Source: DASXQK01 sp963724385 (GTDB lineage Bacteria; Pseudomonadota; Alphaproteobacteria; Dongiales; Dongiaceae). Taken from it: a stretch of DNA of 64,000 bases. The number at the start of each line of letters is the position of its first letter. The stretch's first letter is position 1. The position numbers and the translations under genes were made by a program. The notes under the pieces are model-generated. The model was not told the origin of the DNA. It saw nothing but the letters and a program-made list of their open reading frames with translations, and searched no databases. Shown in pieces: positions 1-9,514 of the stretch. The stretch spans positions 1,984,001-2,048,000 of the forward strand of contig CAVRUJ010000001.1 in the NCBI GenBank assembly GCA_963724385.1. The letters are read 5' to 3'.

Positions 1-1859
1 ACCGGGCTCAGGGATAGGCGCGAGAGCATCACGAACAGCTCCTTGCGCCAACGGGCGAGACGCATCTTGTCGGAGACCACCAGCTTTTCCCGGCCGACGA
101 AGACCGAGGTATCCATCAGGTTGAACTGCAGCTCCTTGGAGCGGCATTGGGCGAGGGCGCGCCAGATGTCGGGTTCCTCGGAGAAGCCGTAGCGCACCGC
201 GACCGTGTGGACCTCATGAGGGAAATGCTTGATTTCCAAGCGGTTCTCCTCGGCCACGCGCGGGATGTCCAGGGTGCGCACGCTCATCAGCACGACGCGC
301 TCGTGGAGCACTTTGTTGTGCTTCAAGTTGTGGAGCAGGGAGGCAGGCACCTTTTCCAGGTCGGCGGTGAGGAACACGGCCGTGCCCTTGACCCGCGCCG
401 GATGGCCCGGCCGGATCCCTGCGAGGAACATGTCGAGCGGCAGGCTCTCGTCGCTCCGGCGGGCGACAAGGGCGCTGCGGCCCTTGGTCCAGGTGGACAT
501 GACAAGGAAGGTGGCGGCGCCGATGAGGAGCGGCGCCCAGCCGCCGTCGGCAACCTTCAGCATGTTGGCGCTGAAGAACGAGAGGTCGACGGCGAGGAAG
601 ACCGCGAAGAGCGCCAGGGTCGCCGCCCGGTTCCAGCCGCGCACCCTGATGAGGTAGACGGCCGCCAACATGCTTGTGAGGCTCATCGTGCCGGTGACCG
701 CGATGCCGTAGGCCGACCCGAGCGCGCCGGACGACTTGAAGCCGAGCACGAGGGCGATAACGCAGATGAGCAGCAGGAAATTGACTTTCGGCACGAAGAT
801 CTGGCCCTGCTGCTGGGCCGAGGTGTGCCGGACCAGGAGCCGCGGCAGGTAGCCAAGCTGCACGGCCTGGCTTGTCATCGAGAAGGCGCCGGATATGACG
901 GCCTGGGAGGCGATGATGGTCGCAACGGAAGCGAGGATCACCATGGGGACAAGGGCCCAGCCCGGATAGACCCGGTAGAAGGGATTGTCCACCATTTGGG
1001 GGTTGCTCAACAGAAGCGAACCCTGGCCGAAGTAGTTCAGCAGCAGGCAGGGAAACACGAAATAGAGCCAGGCGCGGTTGATGGGCTTGCGCCCGAAATG
1101 GCCCATGTCGGCATAGAGCGCCTCCGCTCCTGTGACCGCCAGCACGACCGCGCCCAGGAGCACGAAGCCGTGCCAGGGGTGGCGGATCAGGAGCCTTGCC
1201 CCCCATTCCGGATCGATGGCCCTGAGAAGGCCGGGATGGTTCGCGAGCTGGTACAAGCCGCCGGCAGCAAGCGCCAGGAACCAGACCAGCATGATGGGGC
1301 CGAAGTAGCTTCCGACTGCCTGAGTGCCTCGCCGCTGCATGGCGAAAAGGCCGAGCAGAAGAACGACCGTCATCGGCAGCACGAAGGGCTCTAGCCCCGG
1401 GGCTATGACCTTCAAGCCCTCGACCGCCGAGAGAACGGAAATGGCCGGCGTGATGACGCCGTCGCCATAGAACAGGGCAGCTCCCGCCATGCCTGCAGCC
1501 AGCACCAAGGCCGCGATCTTCCCGCTCTTGGGCACGCCGCGTAGGGCCAGAGCGGTGAGGGCGAGAATCCCGCCCTCGCCCCGGTTGTCGGCACGCATGA
1601 CGACAAGCACGTATTTGACGGTCACAACGGTGACCAGGGACCAGACGATCAGAGACAGCACACCGAGGATGCCCCGGGTGCTGAGGTCCCCGGTCTGGTT
1701 GAAGCAGATCTGCTCCGTGTAAAGGGGCGAGGTTCCGATGTCGCCATAGACGACGCCGAGCGCCCCCAGCATCAAACTCCCAAGCTGGCGCCTCTCTCCC
1801 GCACCATGCTCTCCCTGGGTCGCAGGCGCGTTGGCGGTCGCTGGCGCGGTCGCTTTCAT
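1..1859 (-). CDS. kup: Kup-type potassium uptake transporter, 3' end cut by window edge
   Basis: Low-affinity K+/H+ symporter of the inner membrane. The minus-strand frame is open from an ATG at 1859 to base 1 with no stop, about 619 residues. Kup proteins are usually about 630 residues, so only the last few are missing. The signature N-terminus is present (GALGVVYGDIGTSPLYT near residues 30-50), followed by about 12 hydrophobic segments and the hydrophilic C-terminal domain containing the conserved stretch around FVGREKLV. An AGAGAGG Shine-Dalgarno sequence lies just upstream of the ATG. The next gene upstream (hybrid kinase, same strand) ends 150 bases away, so kup probably has its own promoter. 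Family assignment is firm; physiological regulation is not visible. Confidence 0.95.
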   Translation of the reverse strand, partial: MKATAPATANAPATQGEHGAGERRQLGSLMLGALGVVYGDIGTSPLYTEQICFNQTGDLSTRGILGVLSLIVWSLVTVVTVKYVLVVMRADNRGEGGILALTALALRGVPKSGKIAALVLAAGMAGAALFYGDGVITPAISVLSAVEGLKVIAPGLEPFVLPMTVVLLLGLFAMQRRGTQAVGSYFGPIMLVWFLALAAGGLYQLANHPGLLRAIDPEWGARLLIRHPWHGFVLLGAVVLAVTGAEALYADMGHFGRKPINRAWLYFVFPCLLLNYFGQGSLLLSNPQMVDNPFYRVYPGWALVPMVILASVATIIASQAVISGAFSMTSQAVQLGYLPRLLVRHTSAQQQGQIFVPKVNFLLLICVIALVLGFKSSGALGSAYGIAVTGTMSLTSMLAAVYLIRVRGWNRAATLALFAVFLAVDLSFFSANMLKVADGGWAPLLIGAATFLVMSTWTKGRSALVARRSDESLPLDMFLAGIRPGHPARVKGTAVFLTADLEKVPASLLHNLKHNKVLHERVVLMSVRTLDIPRVAEENRLEIKHFPHEVHTVAVRYGFSEEPDIWRALAQCRSKELQFNLMDTSVFVGREKLVVSDKMRLARWRKELFVMLSRLSLSP

Positions 1860-2012
1860 CAACCTCTCTTCTCCGGAAGATCGGGCACCAGGTTGCCAGC
1901 TATCCTGGGGTTCAGGCCTTGGGCGGCGGAAGGGACATACCGCCAGAGCGGAAAAATTGCCAGACCGGACATACTGAATGTCTCCGCCCGCTTCAAGCCC
2001 CGGCCTGCGGTT

Positions 2013-4320
2013 TCAGGCCTGGGCCTCCAGGACCTGGCGCAGCCGATCCTCCAGGTCGTTCATGCGGTAGGGCTTCATCAGCAGCTGGAGCTTCTCGATC
2101 TTGGGCGCCTCGGCGGCGGCCGCTTCGCTGGCGTAGCCCGTGGTCAAGAGGACGGGGAGATCCGGCCGGCGCTGGCGCGCCTGCTTGGCCAGATCGTAGC
2201 CGGTCATGCCGCCCGGCATCATGACGTCGGAGAACAGCAGGGCGATCTCGGGGTTGCCATCCAGGGTCTTGAGGGCGCTGGCTCCCGAAATCGGCCTCGA
2301 GCACGCGGTATCCCAGGCCCGTGAGCTGCTTGGCGGTGACCGCCCGCATGCCTTCGTTGTCCTCCACGACCAGGACCAGTTCGCCGCCCGCCGACGGTCC
2401 GCGCGGCGCAGCATCCCGCCCGGCCTCGTCGGCGACCGTGGCGGCCGCGCGCGGCAGGTGCATGGTGACCGAGGTGCCGTGGCCGACCTCGCTGTCGATC
2501 TTGATATGCCCGCCCGACTGCTTGACGAAGCCGTAGACCATGCTGAGGCCGAGCCCCGTTCCCTTGCCCGTTCCCTTGGTGGTGAAGAAGGGCTCGAACA
2601 CCCGTTCGAGGACGGCGGGGGGAATGCCCGCGCCGGTGTCCTTCACCGTCAGGCGCACATAGTCGCCGGCGCGCATTTCGAGATGACGGGAGGCAAAGGC
2701 GCTGTCGAGATGGACATTGGCGGTCTCGATCGTAAGCACGCCGCCCTGCGGCATCGCATCGCGGGAATTGACGGCGAGGTTGAGCAGGGCCGTATCCGTC
2801 TGGGAGGAATCGACCAGGACCGACCAGAGTTCGGGCGCGGCGTGAAGCTGAACGCTGATCGGGTCGCCCAGCGTCCGGCGGAGCATGGGCACGATCTGCT
2901 GCAGCCGGTCGTTGAGGTTGATGCGCATCGGCTGCACCGGCTGACGCCGCGAGAAGGCGAGCAGGCGCTGGGTCACCTCGGCGCCGCGCAAGGCGCCGTC
3001 CAGCGCCGCCTGGGCGATCTCCTTCAGCGCCTTGTCGCCCTTCACGGCGTCCAGCACGAGATCGAGGTTGCCGATGATGATGCCCAGCAGATTGTTGAAG
3101 TCGTGGGCCACGCCGCCGGTCAGCTGCCCCACCGCCTCCATTTTCAGGGCGTGGCGCAGCTGCTGCTCGATCTCGCGCCGCTCGCTGATGTCGACCGAAA
3201 AGCCCACGAGATAGCGCATGGCGCCGGTTTGGTCGGGCACTGCCACCTCGGTCGTGTGCAGGAGCTTGACGCCGCGGATGCGGGTGGTGATCGATTCTTC
3301 GGGCGTCACCAGGGCCTGGTGGGAGACCAGCACGTCGCGGTCGCGGGCGACGAAGCGGTCGGCCTGTTCCTTGGGGAAGATGTCGTAGTCGGTCTTGCCG
3401 ATCACATCGCGCCGGTCGTAGCCCAGCAGATCCTCTCCGAACCGGTTCAGCAGCACGAACCGGCCGCTGTCGGCGTCCTTGACGAAAATCATGGCCGGGA
3501 CGTTCTCGATCACTGCATCCAGGAAGGCGCTCGTGCTCTGCAGCCGGCCTTCCGCACGCCGGCGCTCGGCGACCTCCCGGCGCAGCTCGGTCGTCCGGGT
3601 GGTGACCCGCTGCTCCAGGGCGGAATTGAGATTCTGCAGCGTCTCCTCGGTATGGCGCCGCTGGCCGATTTCCCGGCTCATCAGCAGGAAGGTAACGCCG
3701 ATGATGAGCACGCTCAGCAGGCTGCCGAGGAGCTCGATTTCCGCCATCAGCGACGCGCGAAATTTCGCCGCTTCGTCGCGGTCGTGGAACACGCGGTTTT
3801 CGGCATCGGTCATCTGGCCGGCGAGGGAATCGATCGCGGCCATCTGCGTCCCCGTCTCGCGCAGCGAATCCAGATTGAGCGGCGCGTGGCTCTCGGACTG
3901 GCGGGCCTGGATCGTCTGCCCGAGCGTGTCCATGGTCTCGGCGATCAGCGGCTCCAGCGCATCCAGCCGGTGCAGCTGGTCCGCCTCGTCGACGATGAGT
4001 GCTCGAATGGCCGCGAGCGTGCCGGAGATGGATTTCGCATCGGCCTCGTATGGCCCCAGGAACCCTGGGTCGCCGGTGAGCAGGTAGCCGCGCTGCTGGC
4101 TGGCGGCGTCCTTGAGCCCGGACGTCAGACGTTCGATCTGGTAAAGGGTCTGGTAGCTGTGCTGCAGGCGCTGGCTCGCATCGGTCAGCAGGGTGAAGCT
4201 CTTGTTGGTGATGACGCTGACCGCGGTGATGATCCCCAGGGAGATGACGAGCCCGACGACCCAGCGCTTGTCGGGCCAGGCACTCGTCCGGCGGGGAGCC
4301 GGATCGGGCTGAACCGTCAT
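2013..4320 (-). pseudogene. Hybrid sensor histidine kinase (CHASE3-PAS-HisKA-HATPase-REC) with a frameshift in the receiver domain
   Basis: Membrane sensor kinase of the CckA-like hybrid class. In order: a cytoplasmic start, TM near residues 22-42, a CHASE3-like periplasmic sensor, TM near 195-215, a coiled coil, PAS (about 265-370), a dimerisation helix with phospho-acceptor motif VAHDFNN, an ATPase with N box NLAVNSRDAMP and G boxes DTGAGIP and GTGLGLS, then a receiver domain. Translation from 4320 enters the receiver (LVLVVEDNEGM) but goes out of frame near 2289 and ends at 1993. The other frame continues perfectly as SGASALKTL, the phospho-acceptor motif LLFSDVMMPGG and LLMKPY, ending at 2013. 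One extra base in the AAA run at 2288-2290 explains this. It is a real single-base mutation or a sequencing error; corrected length is about 768 residues. As read, phosphorelay output would be lost. Confidence 0.85.
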
Positions 4321-4549
4321 GGCTTTAGATGGCCCAGGGCCGGGGGCTGGGCCTGGGAAAGAGCCTCGCTCCGGTGCCGGCCGGGCAGCAACACCCAGCC
4401 CCCATGGCCCAAAAGGCCACGGCCCCTGTAAAAGGCCAGTCTTGCTGTCGATCCCACCCTCAATCCCCTAGCGACCAGTCTCAGTATATAGCCATTCTGC
4501 GGCCTGCGGCAGGCGTTGCGAAGGGCACCAAGGCCCGCCCTGAGTCTTC

Positions 4550-6028
4550 TCAGGCAGGACCGCCAGGGGCTTCCGATGGGCCGGAAAGCAGACGGCGGAT
4601 CACCTCGCCCAGAAGCTTGATGCCGGGCTCGATCCGCTCGATCGCGATGGAGGAAAAGCCGAGGCAGAAGAAGTTCTTCGGCGCCATGTCCGATAGGAAA
4701 TAGGTATCACCAGGCTCGATGAGAATGCCCGCCCTTGCCGCGGCCCTTTCAAGCGCGCGCGCGTCCAGCTCCGGCGGCCCCTTGATCCAAAAGGCGGTGC
4801 CGCCGCTGGGTTGCTGGAACCGGCACTCGGGCAGGTGCCGCGCGAGAGCCCCTTGCATGGCGGCCCAGCGCCGCTTCAGGCTTTGGCCTTCCCGGCGCAG
4901 CAGGCTGTCGTAGTGGCCGTGGGCAAGGAAAAGGGCGGCGGTGCGCTGGTTGCTGGCCGGCGGATGGCGCAGCATCAGCCGACGAAGCGCGCGGGCTTCG
5001 GCGATCACCTCCCGGGCCGCGACCAGGTAGCCGATCCCCAATCCCGGCACGAGCGTCTTCGAGAGGCTGCCGACGAAGATCACGCGCCCGTACCGGTCGA
5101 GGGATTTCAGCGCCGGGGCCGGCCGGCCGAGATGGTTGATCTCGGCCTCGTAGTCATCCTCGATCAGGATGAAATCTTCGCGCTGGGCCCGCTCCAGCAG
5201 CCTGTGCCGGCGGGCGAGCGACATGGTGACGGTGCTCGGGAACTGGTGGCCCGGCGTGACAAGGACATAGTTGCAGCGCTCGAGGCCGGGTGAATCCATC
5301 AGCCCTTCATCGTCCACCGGCAGTCCGATGAGCCGGCTGGTGCGCAGCATGAAGATATTGCGCGCGTCGGCATAGCCGGGATCCTCCAGACCCATAGTGG
5401 TTCGATCGTCCACCAGCAGGCTTGAGAGCAGATAGATCGCGTTCTGCGCCCCCATTGTGATCAGGATTTCTTCCGCGGTGACGAAGATGCCCCTGCGCGG
5501 CAAGAGCAGCTTGCGGACCTGCTCGATGAGCAGGGGATCGTCCTCGGTGCAGAGGTCGGCGGCCCAATCGCTGAGCGCGGCGGGCCCGACGGCCTGGCGC
5601 GAACATTCCCGCCAGGCGGCGATGGGAAACAGCGCTGGATCGAATTGGCCGCAGATGAAGGGGTATTTGTAGTCCCGCCAGTCACGGGGCTTGACGATGT
5701 TGCGCTGGGTCGAAGGCCGCCGGCGCAGGCGCGGCAGCCAGTCGGGCGCTGGTGCCGAAAGCGGGCTCAGCGCTCCCGGGGAACCGGGCAGGGCCAGGCG
5801 TGCGGGATCGAGGTCGCGGCTGACGAAAAAGCCGCTTCGGCGGCGCGTGACGAGGAAGCCTTCTTCGACCAGGTCTTGGTAGGCGAGCGCCACCGTGTTG
5901 CGGGCGACCGACAGGGTTTCTGCCAAGCGCCGGCAGGAGGGCAAGGGTCCGCCGGGCGGGAGCCGGCCTTCTCGGATGGCGGCGACCAGCATCTGGCGGA
6001 GCCGCGTCTGCAATGTGACGCCTGCCAC
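4550..6028 (-). CDS. MocR/PdxR-type GntR regulator with aminotransferase-like domain
   Basis: Pyridoxal-phosphate-dependent transcription regulator. A winged helix-turn-helix (residues about 1-70, with LPSCRRLAETLSVARNTV) is fused to a fold-type I aminotransferase domain. PLP-site landmarks are visible: IEDDYEAE, with the aspartate before the ring-nitrogen contact, and SLSKTLVPG carrying the Schiff-base lysine. The annotated start is GTG at 6028, but the family-typical residues FHLEP lie immediately upstream in frame with no ATG, GTG or TTG before the stop at 6077. Initiation at ATT 6076, preceded by GGAAG at 7 bases, is therefore possible. Regulators of this kind often act on a divergent neighbour, but here both neighbours lie on the same strand, so the target is unknown. 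The 229 bases between this gene and the kinase hold no gene. Confidence 0.9.
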   Translation of the reverse strand: MAGVTLQTRLRQMLVAAIREGRLPPGGPLPSCRRLAETLSVARNTVALAYQDLVEEGFLVTRRRSGFFVSRDLDPARLALPGSPGALSPLSAPAPDWLPRLRRRPSTQRNIVKPRDWRDYKYPFICGQFDPALFPIAAWRECSRQAVGPAALSDWAADLCTEDDPLLIEQVRKLLLPRRGIFVTAEEILITMGAQNAIYLLSSLLVDDRTTMGLEDPGYADARNIFMLRTSRLIGLPVDDEGLMDSPGLERCNYVLVTPGHQFPSTVTMSLARRHRLLERAQREDFILIEDDYEAEINHLGRPAPALKSLDRYGRVIFVGSLSKTLVPGLGIGYLVAAREVIAEARALRRLMLRHPPASNQRTAALFLAHGHYDSLLRREGQSLKRRWAAMQGALARHLPECRFQQPSGGTAFWIKGPPELDARALERAAARAGILIEPGDTYFLSDMAPKNFFCLGFSSIAIERIEPGIKLLGEVIRRLLSGPSEAPGGPA

Positions 6029-6248
6029 GGGCTCGAGGTGGAAAAGCTGTTCAGACTTTGAGATTTTCTTGCTAATTCAGGGTCTTCCAGCAATGTGTTG
6101 AGGTTGATTGATCGATCGTGACCGACGCCACAAGCAGCCACAGACAGACTCTAGCATGCTGCCTCGGCCGACAAGATGCGTCGCCGGCATGTTGCTCAAG
6201 GCCCTGGCCGGCGAGACTCCGGCGATCCAAGCGAGATGATTGGGGCGC

Positions 6249-6989
6249 TTACAGTAGTGCTAGGGCCGCGCGCCCGCCGGTCAGCAAAGCCAGCAGCATC
6301 AGCAGGCGCAACGTCCAGCGGCGGAAGGCCGCCGGATCGGCGCCCTTGAAGCTGCGATTGCCGAACCAAACCCCGGCCACCAGCGGCGGCAGGAAAATGG
6401 CCGCGCGCTCCAATGTTCCCCAGTTCAGCAAGCCATTCCAGCCCTGGCAGGCGAGCCCATAAACGTCGGTCAACAAGAAGAACGCGATGAGGCTGGCGCG
6501 GCCCGCTGCCACGCCGGCAGGCGAACTGAAGAAGAACAGGATCACCGGCGGGCCGCCGGTGCCGAAGGCACCGTTGAAGAACCCCGAGGCGGCTCCGACG
6601 ACGAAGGTCAGAGCCCGGCCCGGCATGCGATGGAGCGAATATCCCGCCGCAAGCAGCAGGGCCGCGCCGAACACGAAAATGGCAAGTGCGATCGTCAAGG
6701 GCGCGGCCGGAACCTTGGCGAGCGCATAGACGCCGAAGGGTGTCGCGACCAGGCAACCGAGCGCCAGCCAGCCGAGCGCTCGCCAATGCACGTCGCGCCA
6801 GACGCCGGGGAGCAGATGCAGGCTCGCCGCCACCTCCATCACGAAGATCGAAGGAACGATCTCAGCCGGGGGCAACAGCAGGGACAGCGAGATGATGGCC
6901 AGCAGCGAGAAGCCGAAGCCGCTATATCCCCTGACAATCGCGGCGCCGAAGATGCAGGCCACAGCGTAGGCGAGGGCAAGCCAATGCAT
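6249..6989 (-). CDS. TSUP family (TauE/SafE) membrane exporter
   Basis: Inner-membrane transporter of the sulfite/sulfonate exporter superfamily. The 246-residue product is almost entirely hydrophobic, with about seven or eight predicted membrane helices. It has the two family repeats, the first around IVRGYSGFGFSLLA and the second around GAASGFFNGAFGTGGPPVILFF, whose glycine-rich loop is diagnostic. The substrate cannot be read from sequence; relatives export sulfite, sulfoacetate or organosulfonates. It is on the same strand as the class II aldolase upstream (gap about 90 bases), so co-transcription is possible. About 170-220 bases of gene-free sequence separate it from the MocR regulator downstream. 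Confidence 0.9.
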   Translation of the reverse strand: MHWLALAYAVACIFGAAIVRGYSGFGFSLLAIISLSLLLPPAEIVPSIFVMEVAASLHLLPGVWRDVHWRALGWLALGCLVATPFGVYALAKVPAAPLTIALAIFVFGAALLLAAGYSLHRMPGRALTFVVGAASGFFNGAFGTGGPPVILFFFSSPAGVAAGRASLIAFFLLTDVYGLACQGWNGLLNWGTLERAAIFLPPLVAGVWFGNRSFKGADPAAFRRWTLRLLMLLALLTGGRAALALL

Positions 6990-7077
6990 GGCGGGCGGTC
7001 TGCCGGTGGGCCGAAGCCAGGGCCAGGAGCGCTATAGCGAAGGGGTGGGAAAGACGCGCGCGCCTCCCGGACCGGCC

Positions 7078-7845
7078 TCACTCTGCGTAAGACGGATCCT
7101 TCTTGTCCAGCAGCCGCTTCAGCTCGGCGAAATGCGAGAAAGCGCTGTCGCGGTAATTGTCCCAACCGGTGGCCGTGCGCTCCGCCAGGTCGGGGGCCAT
7201 GATGTTCAGCTTCTGGCCGGTGGAATAGGCCAGCACCAGAGTCTGGCAGGCGCGCTCGAAGTAATAGAGGTCGTCGAAGGCCTGGGCGACCGTGTCGGCG
7301 GCGATGAGCACGCCGTGGTTGCCCATCATCATCCGGCTCCTGTTGCCCATGACGCAGACCAGCCGCTCGCCTTCGGCCCGGTCATCGGCGATGCCCCCGA
7401 ACTCCGTGTCGACGGCGACGCGGTTGTAGTAGCGGGCGGTGTTCTGCTCCACGGGTTTGATCTCCGGGTCGGCGAGCGCCGCGATCGCCGTGGCATAGGG
7501 CGGATGCAGATGGAGGAGGCAGCGCGCCTGGGGCAGCTTGGCATGCATGGTGCCGTGAATGCACCAGGCGGAGGGATCTGGCGCATCCGGCCGGTTCATC
7601 GTCTCCTCGTCCTCGGCGTCCAGCAGCAGAAGGTCGCTCGCCCGGATGCGGGCGAAATGCATCCAGCGCGGGTTCATCAGGAACTTCTTGCCGTCGGCCG
7701 AGACCGCCAGGCTGAAATGGTTTGCGACCGCCTCGTGCCAGTTCATCTCGGCCGCGAGTCGGAATGCCGCGGCGAGGTCGACCCGAAGCTGCCATTCGTC
7801 GGCATTGGCTTGCCTGGCCGGACGCAGCGAGGTGATCGTGGACAT
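7078..7845 (-). CDS. Class II aldolase/adducin family protein
   Basis: Predicted zinc-dependent aldolase or decarboxylase of the L-fuculose-phosphate aldolase family, 255 residues. Zinc-ligand histidines are visible in the HLHPPYA motif and in GNHGVL. The N-terminal half has the family pattern NHFSLA near the substrate site. I chose ATG 7845 because AGGAGG lies 6 bases upstream; the longer open frame to 8097 has no supporting signal. Members without a sugar-phosphate context often act on small hydroxy acids, so the substrate is unassigned. Its neighbour on the same strand is a TSUP exporter. The 7846-8205 interval upstream is gene-free and carries the pstS regulatory region on the other strand. 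Confidence 0.9.
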   Translation of the reverse strand: MSTITSLRPARQANADEWQLRVDLAAAFRLAAEMNWHEAVANHFSLAVSADGKKFLMNPRWMHFARIRASDLLLLDAEDEETMNRPDAPDPSAWCIHGTMHAKLPQARCLLHLHPPYATAIAALADPEIKPVEQNTARYYNRVAVDTEFGGIADDRAEGERLVCVMGNRSRMMMGNHGVLIAADTVAQAFDDLYYFERACQTLVLAYSTGQKLNIMAPDLAERTATGWDNYRDSAFSHFAELKRLLDKKDPSYAE

Positions 7846-8112
7846 GGTTGCCTCCTGGAAAGCGCTCGGGGCCGCTCGATCTAGCGCGGCAATCCATAAC
7901 ATGCGGCTGGGCTTGAATAAAGGGATGGGGCGGCCGGGCGCTGGCAGGAAGGAAGCTGGCACTGACAGCTGACGGCGGTGCGGCTGGGCCCAATGCCATG
8001 CCACAGTTTCAGGGCATTCAAAGCGCCTAATTCCCGTGGGGCGCGGCCATTCGCGATTCCTCAAGCCGGCGCAAGCGTTAACTTTCTGCAAAATCATCCG
8101 CCAGGCTCAGCG

Positions 8113-8130
8113 CTGTCATGCTCCTGCAAT
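8113..8130 (+). promoter_or_regulatory. Pho-box-like site upstream of pstS
   Basis: CTGTCAT (8113-8119), a 4-base spacer and CTGCAAT (8124-8130) form two 7-base direct repeats with an 11-base period, as in PhoB boxes. The site lies 76 bases before the pstS start, where a PhoB-activated promoter would place it. The match is by eye, and the second half-site deviates at two positions. The rest of 7846-8205 shows no gene. Confidence 0.6.
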
Positions 8131-8205
8131 ATGTTCCGGGTATGGGTTGGGCTGCGTCCTGCTTGGGATGCGGTCGGGGATTTACAGAAATTACTGGAGG
8201 TGGCA

Positions 8206-9252
8206 ATGCGCAAGACATTAGTAGCGCTCGCAGTGAGCGCAGTCGCCCTTTCGGCGGCTTCGGCTATGGCCGATCAGCTGAACGGCGCCGGCGGCACGGC
8301 GATCTACCCGGTGCTGTCCAAGTGGGCCGATGCTTATCAGAAGAGCACGGGAACGGGAGTCAATTATCAAGCCATCGGCTCCGGCGGCGGCATCAAGCAG
8401 ATCGAAGCGAAGACGGTCCAGTTCGCCAACACCGACAAGCCGCTCACGCCCGATGAACTGGCCAAAAACAGCCTGATCCAGTTTCCCCAGGTGATCATCT
8501 CGATTGTGCCGGTGGTCAACCTCCAGGGCATCCAGCCAGGCCAGCTTCGCCTGGACGGCGAGGCCCTGGCCGATGCCTTTCTCGGCAAGCTCCCCTATTG
8601 GGACGATCCGGAGATCAAGGCCCTGAACCCCGGCGTTGACTTGCCCCATACGGCGATCACGATCGTGCACCGGTCCGACGGATCCGGCACGACCTTCAAT
8701 TTCAGCGACTATCTCTCCAAGGTCAGCCCCGATTGGAAGAGCAAGGTCGGCGAGGGGACCGCGATCGATTGGCCGGTCGGGGTCGGCGGCAAGGGCAATG
8801 CCGGCGTCGCTTCCAACGTCAAGCAGGTCGATGGCGCTCTCGGCTACGTCGAGTACGCTTACGCGAAGCAGAACAACATGACCTACACCAAGATGGTGAA
8901 CGCCGAGGACCAGGTCGTTGAGCCGACCATGGACGCTTTCGTGTCCGCGGCGAGCAATGCGGATTTCAGCAAGGTGCAGAACTTCTACCTGGTCCTGACC
9001 AACCAGCCCGGAGCGAAGAGCTGGCCCATCACGGCGGCGACCTTTATGCTGATGCGCACCGACGCGTCGCCGGATGACAATTTGGCGGTGCTGAAGTTCC
9101 TGGATTGGGCCCTGCGTCATGGCCAGGACCAGGCCTCGGCGCTTGACTACGTGCCCCTGCCCGACAGCGTCGTCAGCCAGATCGAAGCGAGCTGGGCCAA
9201 GGACCTCAAGGCAGCCGACGGCTCGCCCCTGTGGAAAGGCGCGACCAACTAA
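8206..9252 (+). CDS. pstS: Phosphate ABC transporter substrate-binding protein PstS
   Basis: Periplasmic high-affinity phosphate-binding protein, 348 residues. A typical Sec signal peptide (MRKTLVALAVSAVALSAASAMA) leads into a mature start QLNGAGGTAIYPV. The phosphate-binding residues of the family are visible in AIGSGGGIKQI, the TDKPLTPDEL loop and RSDGSGTTFNF. The start is ATG 8206, preceded by CTGGAGG; the open frame to 7978 is upstream noise. No pstC, pstA, pstB or phoU follows. The gene is monocistronic, ending in a strong terminator, so it must feed a permease encoded elsewhere or serve as an extra binding protein. The Pho-box-like site upstream suggests induction by phosphate starvation. 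Confidence 0.95.
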   Translation: MRKTLVALAVSAVALSAASAMADQLNGAGGTAIYPVLSKWADAYQKSTGTGVNYQAIGSGGGIKQIEAKTVQFANTDKPLTPDELAKNSLIQFPQVIISIVPVVNLQGIQPGQLRLDGEALADAFLGKLPYWDDPEIKALNPGVDLPHTAITIVHRSDGSGTTFNFSDYLSKVSPDWKSKVGEGTAIDWPVGVGGKGNAGVASNVKQVDGALGYVEYAYAKQNNMTYTKMVNAEDQVVEPTMDAFVSAASNADFSKVQNFYLVLTNQPGAKSWPITAATFMLMRTDASPDDNLAVLKFLDWALRHGQDQASALDYVPLPDSVVSQIEASWAKDLKAADGSPLWKGATN

Positions 9253-9290
9253 TCGATTCGGTTGACGTCGACGACGATGAGCTGAATGCC

Positions 9291-9323
9291 AGGCCGGCCG
9301 TCATTCGACGGCCGGCCTTTTTT
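9291..9323 (+). terminator. Rho-independent terminator of pstS
   Basis: A perfect 12-bp stem (9291-9302 with 9307-9318), ATTC loop and a run of six T starting at 9318, 38 bases after the pstS stop codon. Confidence 0.95.
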
Positions 9324-9514
9324 CGCGTCCGGAACAAGGGGCGCGCGGTCTTCCGTCGGGCTTAATCCCAGGCAAGTCGTCCCCGTCGGCCCAATTCTGA
9401 AACGGTGGCCATAGCCGCCGGCTCGCGTATGATGCGCTTCGATTGCCTCACCGGCCTGGCTCCGCCTGCCGCGGGACAATCCGAATTTGCTCCTCGCGCC
9501 GGTGTCTAAGTGCC

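Noticed and set aside
147..1394. 415-codon open frame on the plus strand
   Set aside because: Antisense to kup in high-GC sequence; its protein is rich in Gly, Glu, Asp, Arg and His without any domain, whereas the kup frame is fully conserved.
2206..4431. 741-codon open frame on the plus strand
   Set aside because: Shadow of the hybrid kinase gene; composition is that of a GC-rich antisense frame.
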